In this document: piece after piece, positions 8,847 to 19,100 of the stretch
Numbering within the stretch: position 1 is the first letter of the stretch
How the letters are laid out: the number at the start of each line of letters is the position of its first letter
From: Nitrososphaeraceae archaeon
GTDB taxonomy: Archaea; Thermoproteota; Nitrososphaeria; Nitrososphaerales; Nitrososphaeraceae
Assembly: GCA_031316115.1 (NCBI GenBank)
Contig: JALDRC010000010.1
Span: forward strand, 1-64,000
DNA: 64,000 nt
Reading direction: 5' to 3'
Program-made: the position numbers and the translations under genes
The notes under the pieces: generated by a model
Database searches by the model: none
Seen by the model: only the letters and a program-made list of their open reading frames with translations
Told to the model about the DNA's origin: nothing

Positions 8847-9686
8847 TTAGTTGATATAATTGATCAGGTTCTGTGGTTTTTGAGGTTCCTTTTGGGATGT
8901 GCCTTGCGGCTGTTTGTTGGATGTGCCTTGCGGCTGTTTGTTGGATGTGCCTTGCGGCTGTTTGTTGGATGTGCCTTGCGGCTGTTTGTTGGATGTGCCT
9001 TGCGGCTGTTTGTTGGATGTGCCTTGCGGCTGTTTGTTGATGCCTTGCGGCTGTTTGTTGATGTGCCTTGCGGCTGTTTGTTGGATGTGCCTTGCGGCTG
9101 TTTGTTGGATGTGCCTTGCGGCTGTTTGTTGGATGTGCCTTGCGGCTGTTTGTTGGATGTGCCTTGCGGCTGTTTGTTGGATGTGCCTTGCGGCTGTTTG
9201 TTGGATGTGCCTTGCGGCCGTTTGTTGGATGTGCCTTGCGGCTGTTTGTTGGATGTGCCTTGCGGCTGTTTTTCGGTTGTTGGATGTGCCTTGCGGCTGT
9301 TTGTTGATGTGCCTTGCGGCTGTTTGTTGGATGTGCCTGCGGCCAGCCGTTGGATGTGCCTTGGTGGCTGTTTGTTGGATGTGCCTTGCGGCTGTTTGTT
9401 GATGTGCCTCTGCGGCTGTTTGTTGGATGTGCCTTGCGGCTGTTTGTTGAGGCTCTTGCGTCGTTTGCTGGATGTGCCTTGCGGCTGTTTGTTGGATGTG
9501 CCTTGCGGCTGTTTGTTGGATGTGCCTTTGCGCCGTTTGTTGGATGTGCCTTGCGGCTGTTTGTTGGATGTGCCTTGCGGCTGTTTGTTGGATGTGCCTT
9601 GCGGCTGTTTGTTGGATGTGCCTTGCGGCTGTTTGTTGGATGTGCCTTGCGGCTGTTTGTTGGATGTGCCTTGCGGCTGTTAACAT
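8847..9686 (-). other. Open frame across the 24-bp array (coding status doubtful)
   Basis: ATG at 9686 opens 279 codons made almost only of the octapeptides QQTAARHI and NKQPQGTS, ending KEPQKPQNLINYIN. All six frames of the array are stop-free because the unit is 24 bp and contains no stop in any frame, so openness is no evidence for translation. The frame switches phase inside irregular units. If translated it would be a disordered Gln-rich repeat protein just upstream of the exporter genes. Confidence 0.25.
8894..9681. repeat. G+C-rich 24-bp tandem array, about 33 units
   Basis: The unit GGATGTGCCTTGCGGCTGTT plus TGTT is repeated about 33 times over 788 bp. Most units are identical. A few are short (near 9037-9065 and 9300), long (near 9270) or scrambled (about 9335-9375, 9447-9475 and 9525-9540). 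The array is about 58% G+C in an approximately 30% G+C setting. It sits directly upstream of the ABC ATPase frame. The sharp base-composition step and near-perfect homogeneity point to recent expansion; an assembly effect in the irregular units cannot be excluded. Confidence 0.95.
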
Positions 9687-10772
9687 AAAATCACAGTACC
9701 TGATATATTATATCGCAATATCATACGTTTGCATATGATAACTAATATATTAAAAAAGAAGTATATGAATATTTATTAATTTATTTTAGCTTAACTAAAA
9801 TTTAGTAAAATAATTGATGGTAGGTCATAATTATTATTCCATTTTCATAAGAAATAAAGTTTGATTATTGGTGTATAATGTTTTGGTGAAACTCTTCTAC
9901 AAACCAATGAACTGAGGACAAAATCGAGCAATATCTGTTTTAATTACTAACTTGTATCTGATTGGATTGATTAGGTGGCCACATAATAATAAACTACGAC
10001 CTGGAAGGCCATATGTCTATTCTCCTAATGTTATTTTGAGATGCTTTATAGCACGTATATGGTTCCGATTAGACTCCAATATGGCATTATATTAATATCT
10101 TGCAATGGATCTATCATACAACAAAAAGATAATGAAAGGATTGTTTTATCCAGAATACTAAGCAGAAAAACATTTGATAGAGATCTTGTAACAATAGCTG
10201 GATATATAAAAACAGAATTACAGCAATGAGCTAACTTTTTAGTGATAAAATATACTACTTTGCATATGTTAGCTAACACCTGCTAACAAATATTTTCTCA
10301 TATCAAGATTGAATCTTTTTGTTCGAGAATATGAGATATCTTATTTCTAAAATCTGTAAAGGATGAGAGTAGTATTGTAAAAGTCGATCCTCAAAGTCTA
10401 TCAGAGTTAAGGTTAATGGTTGAAGGAACGTATTAGTGATATTACGGATTTTGGTTTCACCTTTGCTAATAGTACTGCGAGAATCAGGATCAGCTGTTCT
10501 AGTATTCCTGCTAGGTGGAGGAATGATGTGATATAATAAACTCCTAGAAATCTAGTGGTGTACAAAGTTCGTGTCCACCCACCGACCTATTAGGAAAGAG
10601 CAGCAAGTCGTTATTGCTCTTCCAGTGTCTACTGTTGATATTCTAGTGCCAAACTGTCACTCTTGTATGCATTATTCTTTGACTTAAAATGCCCATTGAT
10701 TAGAAGATATCCTACTCTTACCGGGATGAACAGAAATGACTATATGTAATCATTCCCTACATTGATAATGTT
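9687..10772. other. Gene-free stretch with relics and one strong hairpin
   Basis: No gene is supported here. It holds the second copy of the dispersed 27-bp motif (9818-9850), a possible transposase scrap on the minus strand near 9870-9960 (PQFIGL and KSFTKTLY pieces), the IS630 relic at 10284-10360, and an inverted repeat GGAAAGAGCA / TGCTCTTCC at 10593-10623. Base composition from about 10400 to 10770 is richer in G+C than the surroundings. Confidence 0.4.
10284..10360 (-). pseudogene. Relic of IS630-type transposase C-terminus
   Basis: The minus strand ends RTKRFNLDMRKYLLAGVS and a stop. This matches the C-terminus RTKRFHLDMRNYLLAKIDK of the IS630-type pseudogene at 27111-28060. The preceding codons are shifted in frame, so only the tail of an old copy remains. 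Confidence 0.7.
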
Positions 10773-11363
10773 ATGATAGTACAAATAATAACCGTGTTAG
10801 CAGTGATGATTGGAAGTGTAGCAGCTGCTTTAGGAGGAGCATCATTTTTTGTATCTTCAACATATGCACAAAGTCAGACTCAGACTGAATCAATAGAAGA
10901 ACCAGTAGAAAGAGATACCGTTGTTGAACAGAGAACAGCAATGTCCAAAGCAGCCATAACAACTCATCCTGGTCAAGTAAAACATCAGATACTACCAGTT
11001 CTTCCGATTCGAGAAGATGGAAAGATCTGGTCAGGAACAATAACATTCACCGCAAGCAAACCTGTCGAATTGGAAATTCTACAGAAATATAACCCTTATC
11101 AGCAAGCAAATGAGACACATGGAGAACCATTTCATAACATCGCGGTACTGCTTAATAATACGGATGTAGCATTTACAATCTTAAAAGATGCAGTTGATAC
11201 CCATCTACTAATCAACGGAACAACCATTAGCTCAGGGACATTTGACTTTGTAGGTAGCGCTTTAGATCTGCACCAGAGTGAAGGTGAGCCATTCTCTGCG
11301 ACATATACTATTGATGCTGTGGCTAAGGATCTTGAACCACTAAACCGCTCTACCACTGAGTAA
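10773..11363 (+). CDS. Secreted thaumarchaeal-type protein of unknown function, paralogue of the 61187-62014 product
   Basis: This 196-residue protein has a signal sequence (residues 1-33, cleavage plausible after STYAQ) and a Gln/Thr/Glu-rich linker to about 60. A beta-rich domain follows: HPGQVKHQILPVLP, WSGTITFTASKPVELEIL, then DLHQSEGEPFSATYTIDAVA. The same blocks in the same order occur in the product of 61187-62014 (YEGTLSFIASKPVEVQIL and ALHNLDGDEFVAAYTV), and the last 16 codons recur as a relic at 3142-3192. The family is therefore at least three-membered here. Asn-x-Ser/Thr sites suggest a glycosylated surface or exoprotein. The gene is noticeably more G+C-rich than neighbours. Function unknown. 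Confidence 0.75.
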   Translation: MIVQIITVLAVMIGSVAAALGGASFFVSSTYAQSQTQTESIEEPVERDTVVEQRTAMSKAAITTHPGQVKHQILPVLPIREDGKIWSGTITFTASKPVELEILQKYNPYQQANETHGEPFHNIAVLLNNTDVAFTILKDAVDTHLLINGTTISSGTFDFVGSALDLHQSEGEPFSATYTIDAVAKDLEPLNRSTTE

Positions 11364-12442
11364 GAAACCTCTATCTATCTTTGCCAACCAAGGATTCTAG
11401 AGGAAGGAGGTTTATTGTGTCGTAAAGGTATATCCCTCCTAATCGCATAACTTTTTTGGAACAAGTTTCTGTTGGAGATAGACTTAAACTAGTAGGCTAG
11501 ACTGCATGTGCTCAAAGTACTCTTGCTAAAAATAATGGTCTTAAAATCACGTCGAATTTGGTTCCCATCTCTCTGATTTTTTTCACAAGTGTCTGATCAG
11601 GTAGTGATTGTGACCATTAACACTCGAATTGTAAACAATGTCCTCTTTTCTGAGTCCTAACCATATTTGTCCCTTTATTAATGCCTACCCCGATAATATG
11701 CACATAAGATCAGTAGGAGTATAAGAAGTAAGTATTCCCCCCACCCTCTTGATAAATTAATACAAATCTAAATGGTATACACTATGTGTCTATTTCAGAT
11801 TCATCTTTATTTAAATATAGTTTCTACCAATTTAGGTTATATGTTGAAACTTGTGTTTACACATATATAGATTTGTAGATCTCAACATTGGATTAAAAAA
11901 CTATCTACATTCACTATTCCAGAAAAGTTTGTGGAAAAAGAGTAATTCAGTATTTGAATGAGAATAGAAAGTTTTGATGACTATTATCCTTTTATTAAAG
12001 AAAAAGGTAATCTATTTCATTTACATAACTGGATACAATTCTTTGTAGCTATGTAAAATGATACAATAGTAAATAATAATTATAATTTTGAATCAAAGGA
12101 GATGAATATTATCTTATTTTAACAGAGCCTTGCTGAAGTAGTAAGATCATAAATCTCTACTCTTTTTTATCTTATTTTTTAATAATTTCATTTTTCAAAT
12201 AATAATTTAATTATCAATACTTTAGAAATTAAAACTATTCTAGTAAAACTATACTCTTTAGTTTAGTTAGAGTAATAAAATTAACATTATAGTAAATAGT
12301 ACAAAAAATTGACTTTTATTCTTATTCCTTGATAAATATCTCTACAATATGATAAGATTATGTCTAAGGTCTTCTTGTAACCTTTAATTATTTCTTCCAA
12401 GCTCCCTTAAAAATGGTAAGCATCTCCTTAGAAACAATGTTG
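11364..12442. other. Gene-free stretch holding an IS6-type relic
   Basis: Apart from the relic at 11930-12130 I see no gene. The stretch at 11530-11740 may be another eroded mobile sequence but cannot be assigned. Confidence 0.35.
11930..12130 (+). pseudogene. Relic of IS6-type transposase 3' end
   Basis: Reading gives RIESFDDYYPFIKEKGNLFHLHNWIQ, then FFVAM, a stop, NDTIVNNN and finally KEMNIILF. This matches RIESFDDYYPCIKEECNLFHVYNW and the KEMDIILN ending of the copy at 56789-57229 (segments quoted in part). In-frame stops and a missing N-terminus show decay. The sequence after the stop (AGAGCCTTG) resembles the CAGCCTCTTG just beyond the 56.8-kb copy, so the element terminus is probably near 12130. 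Confidence 0.75.
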
Positions 12443-12907
12443 TTATTTATCAAATCGTCTTTGTTCATCCTTTTGAATCTGCTTCCGCAAGTTAAGATAG
12501 AGAATAATTATACATGGTATAATTAGTATTATGAATGTAAAAAAATAAAGAAATAATGGAAAGAAAATTGATACAACTATTCCATAGATAATTAAAAGCA
12601 AACAAAGAATTATTATCATAGTTACAAAAATCGTTAGTTCCTTTATAGCACCAGCTAATATTTTAAATATAAGAAGAAAAGTTGAAATTCCAAGTAATAT
12701 AGAGACTGTAGTTTGATGAGCACTTAGAGATCCAGCAATTATTGATCGATCTTCTCCCTTTATTCTATCCCATATATTAGAAAACATGTCACTAGATTTA
12801 TTATTATTTATTAAGTATAATTCAGATTGATTTCTTTCTGAATAGGAAAAAATAAAGAAATTATTTAAGAGATGAAAAGTTATAAGAAATAAAATTATTA
12901 ATTTCAT
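12443..12907 (-). CDS. Small membrane protein of unknown function
   Basis: This 154-residue protein has a signal-like N-terminal helix (1-20), a polar external segment with NQSE and NNKSS, then three hydrophobic helices near 65-85, 90-112 and 115-140, and a charged tail RKQIQKDEQRRFDK. The order suggests an extracytoplasmic N-terminal loop and a cytosolic basic end. No family is recognised. ATG at 12907; single gene with relic-bearing sequence on both sides. Confidence 0.55.
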   Translation of the reverse strand: MKLIILFLITFHLLNNFFIFSYSERNQSELYLINNNKSSDMFSNIWDRIKGEDRSIIAGSLSAHQTTVSILLGISTFLLIFKILAGAIKELTIFVTMIIILCLLLIIYGIVVSIFFPLFLYFFTFIILIIPCIIILYLNLRKQIQKDEQRRFDK

Positions 12908-13124
12908 TTTAAATTATTATAACTCTGAAAGAGTTAAAAGATTGTCGATAGTAATAGTTTTATTGCTACTTTTGATTCATGAATGGTATTTATGACATTT
13001 TCAGATGGAGATTCGAGTCCCTTACCTGTATTTTTAATTATTCTAATAGAATAGATCTCTTGCATAATTAGAAAGCTTAAAGATATATTCCTCATTTACT
13101 ACAACATGATAATTTCTAGTAGAT

Positions 13125-13640
13125 TTGTTAAATTATGATAGATTATCTAAAAAACTATTATTGTGGAGATCCTTCACAGGATTGGAATTATCTGAATTTG
13201 ATTATATCTGCAAGCAAGTAGAATCAAAATATCTCCAATACTAGATAAAACATCTATCAAAGAAGAGGAGAACTTGTAGTAGAAGAGATAGATGAGATTT
13301 TAAACATCCAATAAGAGATATGTTTCTCATCCCACTTCCATACTACAACCTATACTTAGAGTCATCAGCAGGATTTCTATTTGATCTTGACCAAGGCAAT
13401 GTAGATAGAGATATACAATATATGGAACATATAATAACAAGTCACATTCAAATTCAGAAAAGTTTGATGGAAAGAATCTACCAAAATTTGAAGGACATAA
13501 TAGAAAGTTTTAGTATGATTACTATCCCTGTAGATAAAAAGAAAACTGTAAACTATTCCAATTACATATCTGGATACAATTCTTTTTCTTTGCTTCTCTT
13601 TTTACAGTCACAAAAATAGATAATAATGATTTTTGATTAA
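13125..13640 (+). pseudogene. Chimeric scar: IS5-like transposase N-part joined to an IS6-like C-part
   Basis: The first part reads LNYDRLSKKLLLWRSFTG, then LSEFDYICKQVESKY, a stop, and after more codons PYYNLYLESSAGFLFDLDQG with NVDRDIQYMEHII, the conserved N-terminal arrangement of an IS5-group (DDE_Tnp_4-like) transposase. From about 13440 the similarity switches to the C-terminal end of the IS6-type enzyme (KSLMERI, NLKDIIESF, SGYNSF). The 99-codon open frame at 13320-13619 is thus made of two unrelated relics and is not a gene. Confidence 0.7.
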
Positions 13641-13681
13641 AGATCCTCAACATTATTTAAAGTAACATGTTCATTAAGATA

Positions 13682-14884
13682 TTAGTTTTTAAATATCTTA
13701 TATAGAATTCCATCATCAAATGACAAAACATACATATTTCCATCTGGACCTGTTTCAAGGTCTGTTATTCCTTTAAATCCAGTTCCAAATATGATTGATG
13801 ATGCTTCATGATCATTATCAATTACTCTGTCGTGTAATTGATATGGATATTGATTTATATCTATGTCTTCTCTCTGTTTATCTACAGTAATCAAATATAA
13901 ATTCCCATTATTATAATCGCCTACAAATAAATTATTATAATATTTAGATCCTAACTTTGAAGAATTCCAGAATTCTCTATCCGTTAAACCTATAGAAGAT
14001 TTCCAGCTAAGAACAGGATCCCGATAATGGGAGTCAGGTATGATTACAAGATCTTGTTGGTTTTTACCTGTCCTTCCGATTGGCCCCATAACTTGATTCC
14101 ATCCACTATTAAATCCAGGTTTAACAATGTTAATTTCATCATAAGATTCTGGACCATTCTCAGATTCCCAGAGATATCCTGATTCAGGATCTATTGCAAT
14201 GCCAAAACTGTTTCGTATTCCATATGCAAAATACTTTGAAAAATTTTTATCCTTAAAAAATGGATTGTCGTTAACCGCCATGCCATCAACAGATCCAATT
14301 CTAAGTATTATTCCTGTGTCGTCTATTCTATCATTGGATTTATTGTTTTGTAAAAGTCCAGTATCATTCAGATCAGCGTGATTAAGATCTCCTATGACTG
14401 TATATAGAATAAAAGATCCATCTTTTGTATTGTTGTTTATTAGCAGTTTAGCTCCATCGTGATTAGGTCCAGGTAAGGCAGGAAGATCCAGAAGCAACTT
14501 AGGATTTTGCAAAGTGTTCCCATCCCAAGAATATTTAAAAACCCTGTTTCTAATAGGATCTACACTTGAATCTGTGAAATAAAAGAATAAATCATTATCA
14601 TTTGATTCAACTGCCAATAAACCCCTTCCACTTTTCTGCGCAACATCAAAATGAAAGATACTTCGTACTTTGTAGGTTTCAGATGAGATTAACTTTACAT
14701 CCCCATTTTTTTCAATAACTACAATGTCATTATCTAGGAAAGTGATTCCAGTAGGCTTTGATAAATTTCTCATTATAATTTCTATATTAAATGACGAATC
14801 GTTAAGATATGGTTCTGCAAAAACATAATAAAGAAAATTGATTAGCAAGATAGATATAAATCCCATTACAACATGGAAAATCAT
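13682..14884 (-). CDS. Secreted PQQ-dependent glucose/sorbosone dehydrogenase-family protein
   Basis: This 400-residue protein has an N-terminal signal or anchor helix (1-22) and one six-bladed beta-propeller of the soluble quinoprotein glucose/sorbosone dehydrogenase family. Landmarks are LSKPTGITFL near 40, SGRGLLAVE near 86, PGPNHDGAKL near 140 (with the family histidine), YGIRNSFGIAIDPESGYLWESENGP-type blade near 220-245 (quoted in part: RNSFGIAIDP), DEINIVKPGFNSGWN near 250, and the closing GITDLETGPDGNMYVL. It probably oxidises an extracellular sugar or alcohol with PQQ. No PQQ biosynthesis gene is in the window. ATG at 14884; no operon partner. The family call is firm, the substrate unknown. 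Confidence 0.85.
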   Translation of the reverse strand: MIFHVVMGFISILLINFLYYVFAEPYLNDSSFNIEIIMRNLSKPTGITFLDNDIVVIEKNGDVKLISSETYKVRSIFHFDVAQKSGRGLLAVESNDNDLFFYFTDSSVDPIRNRVFKYSWDGNTLQNPKLLLDLPALPGPNHDGAKLLINNNTKDGSFILYTVIGDLNHADLNDTGLLQNNKSNDRIDDTGIILRIGSVDGMAVNDNPFFKDKNFSKYFAYGIRNSFGIAIDPESGYLWESENGPESYDEINIVKPGFNSGWNQVMGPIGRTGKNQQDLVIIPDSHYRDPVLSWKSSIGLTDREFWNSSKLGSKYYNNLFVGDYNNGNLYLITVDKQREDIDINQYPYQLHDRVIDNDHEASSIIFGTGFKGITDLETGPDGNMYVLSFDDGILYKIFKN

Positions 14885-15329
14885 AATTGGTTAATCCATA
14901 TAATCATATTTAATTTAACTATTTAAAATAAATTCTCATAACTGTTTTTAATTCGAGAAATAATAAGGATGATATTCCTTCCAATTTTATATCCATATTA
15001 TATACATCATTTCTGATATATCAAAACTATATTTTTTATCCATTTGAGCCAGTAACAAAAACATATATTCTATATCATCTAAATTGATTTGCCCTAACTG
15101 ACTTTTGATAACATATTGAACTAATCTATACAAACTTCCATAATTTCGCTAATCAATTGTTCTTATCAGATACTTTATTTACGATATCCAGATTGAATCT
15201 TGTAGTACTGTAGTAACAATGTTATTGTATCTTAGAGATTCAAATGTTAGATAATAACAACAGAGTAGATCCTTTGAATAAATAGAAATCTTAAATCTAT
15301 AGCCCTGTTTTATGTCATGAACATCAATC
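14885..15329. other. Gene-free stretch
   Basis: I see no gene here. Around 15185-15280 the sequence shares short words with the IS630 relic at 10284-10360 (CAGATTGAATCTT), perhaps another eroded copy. Confidence 0.3.
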
Positions 15330-15500
15330 AATAAATTTGCTAAATTATGATAGATTATCTAAAAAGCCATTATTGTTTAGGGAATTTACAGGATTAAAAC
15401 TAGCAGAATTTGATTCCAATTGTTAGCAAGCTAAATCACAATATCTTATATGAAATAAAATATCTATCTGGTAAAAAGAGAACAAAAAATTATTTATAGT
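15330..15500 (+). pseudogene. Relic of IS5-like transposase N-terminus
   Basis: Codons read LNYDRLSKKPLLFREFTG followed by LAEFDSNC and a stop, matching the beginning of the relic at 13125 (LNYDRLSKKLLLWRSFTG). Several stops follow. It abuts the integrase relic at 15516. Confidence 0.65.
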
Positions 15501-15515
15501 AAAGAAAAATCAATT

Positions 15516-15929
15516 TGTATGAATGCCTATGGATGTGATTGCGAAAAGTTACATGCTGTAGATTGTAATGACATCGGTATTAGTGTTATCCCCATTGGAT
15601 GAACTAGAGGAAATAAAAAAGCATTAGCCACAGTACTGCCAGCTACATATTGGAATAAAGTTTGTAAACTAGAAAAATTTGATTATTATGATATTTCTGC
15701 AGCCCACAAAATAATGAAAAGAGATATAGGGATGGCATATTTTGCAATGAGAAAGATTCACTACAATGTAATGAGATTTAGAGATACAATGTCTGTTGAT
15801 GAAGCTGAAGTTTTAGCTTGATGATTTAAATCAATAAATGCAAGACATTATGTATTACACGATCCAGAGAAGATTCCTCAGAAATATATTTATGCATGGT
15901 CTAATTTTGGAATTGATAGTAATAAATAA
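15516..15929 (+). pseudogene. C-terminal relic of an archaeal tyrosine recombinase/integrase
   Basis: One frame of 137 codons reads through GISVIPIG, a TGA, TRGNKKALATVLPATYW, KLEKFDYYDISAAHKIMKRD, MAYFAMRKIHYNVM, SVDEAEVLA, two TGA codons, FKSINARHYVLHDPEKI and YAWSNFGI. From memory of the family this resembles the C-terminal part of thaumarchaeal phage-type integrases, where an ARHY motif near the end is typical. Three TGA codons interrupt an otherwise unshifted frame; the N-terminal half is missing and replaced by an IS5-like relic. An integrated element has probably decayed here. Confidence 0.6.
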
Positions 15930-16126
15930 ATTAATAGTTACTAACGATTGATAATGAATTAATTAATGTGAAGTGATATTTAATCATAAAATAACAATAT
16001 TTATTAAAAAACAGATTCATAAAATATAGATTTTGATTTACTAATTTATTTATTGTAAGAACATAAGCAATTTAAAATGCAAGATAAACAAAATATAAAT
16101 CCTAAAGAATGATTTATCTTTTATTT

Positions 16127-19100
16127 TCATAGATTTTCTGAAACCAAATCAAATATCTTTTCGGTAAGCTCTTCTATCATGTCTTCCCTTTGCATGAAAT
16201 CTTTGTTATTTGTATCCCTTAAAATATCGTATATTATCAGACTAATTCTTGTTTGAGAGGTTCTCTTTGTTCTCCATCCTATAATCTTTGTCTCTGGTTT
16301 TACATCTTCATATATCCTTTTGGTAATCTTTCTGCTAAAAGATTCATCTCTGTTTGTTATCTCTAGCAGAATTTCATAAACAGCTTGTTCAAATGTAGTT
16401 TTAAATCCTAATCTTGTCCTTTCTTTTCCAACATCTAGAAGTTCTTTATATATTCCTTTATAACTATTAAAATCTTTTGCATTCTCTCTTCTCTTTCTCT
16501 CTTCTTCTTCAATCAGTTTTTCCAATCGTTCCCTTATCTTGTCATAGTATACTGGATTTTCATTCTTTTTTTCCTGAATTATCTGTCTTATCTTGTTTTT
16601 AACAAGTGCGGTTCTTGCTTTATCATTTTTAAATCTTAGAATATCTACAAGAAAAGTTTCGTTGGTTACCTTTCTATAATCTATCAGGTTTTGCATACGT
16701 AAGGTGTCAATATAATCGTCTATCAACTGCTGAACTTTCTGTCCTTCAAGTCTGAAACTCATTCCATAACTTCCATAGAAATTTCTTAAAAGATTTCTCT
16801 TCTTGGACAGATATTTAAAATCATCAATGTATGGTCCTGCTTCTTTTCTTGGTAATACCGCATCCAAGGATTTGGAAAACATCTTAAAGGCATATTCAAA
16901 ATCCTCTCTAACATGTGCAGGTTCAAACTTTTCAATGATAAGGTCATTGTTATCTCTATCAGGAATATCAGAAAAAAACGAGATTACATCTGTATGTCTT
17001 GCTTTTAGCTCTTGTACCTCTTTTTCAATTGGAAGAAGAGCACCTTTTATATCCTGTTCATCAAAGATAGCAAGAGCCTGTTGTAATTCTTTTGTTATAC
17101 CACAATAATCAACTATCAAGCCATATGTCTTGGCTGGATTATATGGTCGGTTAACCCTTGCGATAGCCTGAAGAAGACCGTGTTCTCTTAAAGGATGGTC
17201 AAGATACATAACCTGTACTATGGGAACATCATATCCTACAAGTAGCATATCTACTACCACAAGTATTTGAATCTCATTTTCTGGAGTTTTGAAAAATTCA
17301 GATTCAAACTCTCTCTGTTCTTGTGTTAGAAAATATTCATCCCATGATGTTCCATCTCTGCCTTTTTCTCCCAAATGAGATGTCATTATGATTTTGGACC
17401 TTGGGGCTCCTAACTTGTCAAGTTCTCTTTTATATGTGACTGCTGCTTCTCTTGATGGAGCAACAAGTAAAGCCTTAAATCCATTTGGTTGAATATGTGT
17501 TGTAAAATGTTCAATAACATCTGCTGCAATTTTTCTAATCCTTTCTTTAGATTCTACAATTAGTTGTTTTGTTGCATATTCTTGTTTTAATCTCTCTCTT
17601 TCTTTCTCTGAGAGGTCTGAGAATACTCTTTGAAAGATTTTCGCTATATCCTCTTCCTTTTCTTTAATTATTTCTTGTACTCTTCCTACTATTTCTTTAC
17701 CTTGTACATAAAGGTCTGGTATCCTTTCCTCATAAAAGATTGGAAGAGTTGCTCCATCTGCCTTTGATTCTTCAAACGTATATCTATCCAAAAGTGGACC
17801 AAAGACTTTGTATGTACTTTTATCTCTTTTGTCTATTGGAGTACCAGTAAACGCAAAAAATACTGCATTGGGCATCGCTGACCTCATCGTTTCAGCCTGT
17901 AACTTGTACTGACTACGATGTCCTTCATCTACCAAAACAATAACTTTCTGGTCTGTATGGATAAGTCTTCCATATTTTGTTCCAAATTTTTGTATTGTAG
18001 TGATTATTGTTTTTCCTTTTGGATTCTGCAACAAGCGTTCAAATTCACTTGATGTTTTTGCTTTTATTGGTGTTGGGAATCCGCATGCCCAGAATGTTTC
18101 ATGAATCTGTTTGTCAAGCTGTGTTCTATCTGTTACTATTACTATGTGAGGGTTTCCGAATTTGTATATGAGTTGGGTTGCAAGCCATAACATTGAAAGG
18201 GATTTTCCTGAACCCTGGGTATGCCATACTACCCCGCCTTTGTCAGCAACAGAATTCTCATCTATATTAGCAAGTCTATCAACTGCTTTTGTTACTACTC
18301 TATATTGCTGATGTTTTGCAATCTTTTTTACCCTCTTGTTGTTTACTGTTTCATATATCACATAATTTTTTAATAAATCTAAAAGATGTTTTTTTGACAG
18401 CATTCCAGCAATTAAAATTTCCTGTTCTCTTGCCTTTTTTCTGTTACACATCTTTTCAATGTCTGATAAAGAAAGTGGTTCTGCCTCAGACCATCTTCCA
18501 TAATGATTCAGACTTGTGCCAACTGCACCATGTCTTGCAAGATATCCAGAAGTAGCAATAAGAATATGATTGTAAAACATTAGTTTTTCGAATCCGTATC
18601 CTCTCTCTTGATATTTGTACAGGTTTTTCTCTACTGCTTCCTGTACAGAGTTACGAATAGAAGGAGCTTTACATTCTATAATTACAAGAGGAATTCCATT
18701 TACAAACAAGACAATGTCTAGATATTTTGGTTCTCTTAAACCTTCAAGCTGAAACTGATTTGTTACCAAATAATCATTATTTTCAGGATTATCAAAATCA
18801 AATAAACAAATAGTTTTGAATACGTTGCCTTCTGCAAAGTTTTGTATAACAGTTATTGGTTCCAGTCCTGTGGACCTTGATAAACCAACAAGTTTAGCAT
18901 GAATCTTTTCATTTGTATCCATCATATCAAGATTTGATGGAAAAGAATCTTCTTTTATCTGGCCTATTGCCTCATAGACTCCATCTTCATCAAGTTCAGG
19001 ATTTAGTTTTCTTATTGCTTTTTCAAGTCTATCATAAAGTAATACTTCTCTGTAGTCTCTTCTCTCTCTGTTAAGCTCTGACTGATTTTTGTATTCGTAT

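Noticed and set aside
8880-9738. Plus-strand Cys/Leu-rich frames across the array (DVPCGCLL, CALRLFVG and CWMCLAAV repeats)
   Set aside because: All frames of the 24-bp unit are open; none shows independent coding evidence.
10041-10279. Two overlapping opposite-strand frames of 62 and 77 codons
   Set aside because: Neither has a family signal, they overlap almost fully, and the region lies among transposon relics.
13009-13035. tRNA T-arm (GATTCGAGTCCC)
   Set aside because: The stem pairs poorly and no acceptor strands are present; likely chance or a very old scar.
13320-13619. 99-codon open frame as a gene
   Set aside because: Its first half is an IS5-like relic and its second half an IS6-like relic; it is a chance fusion.
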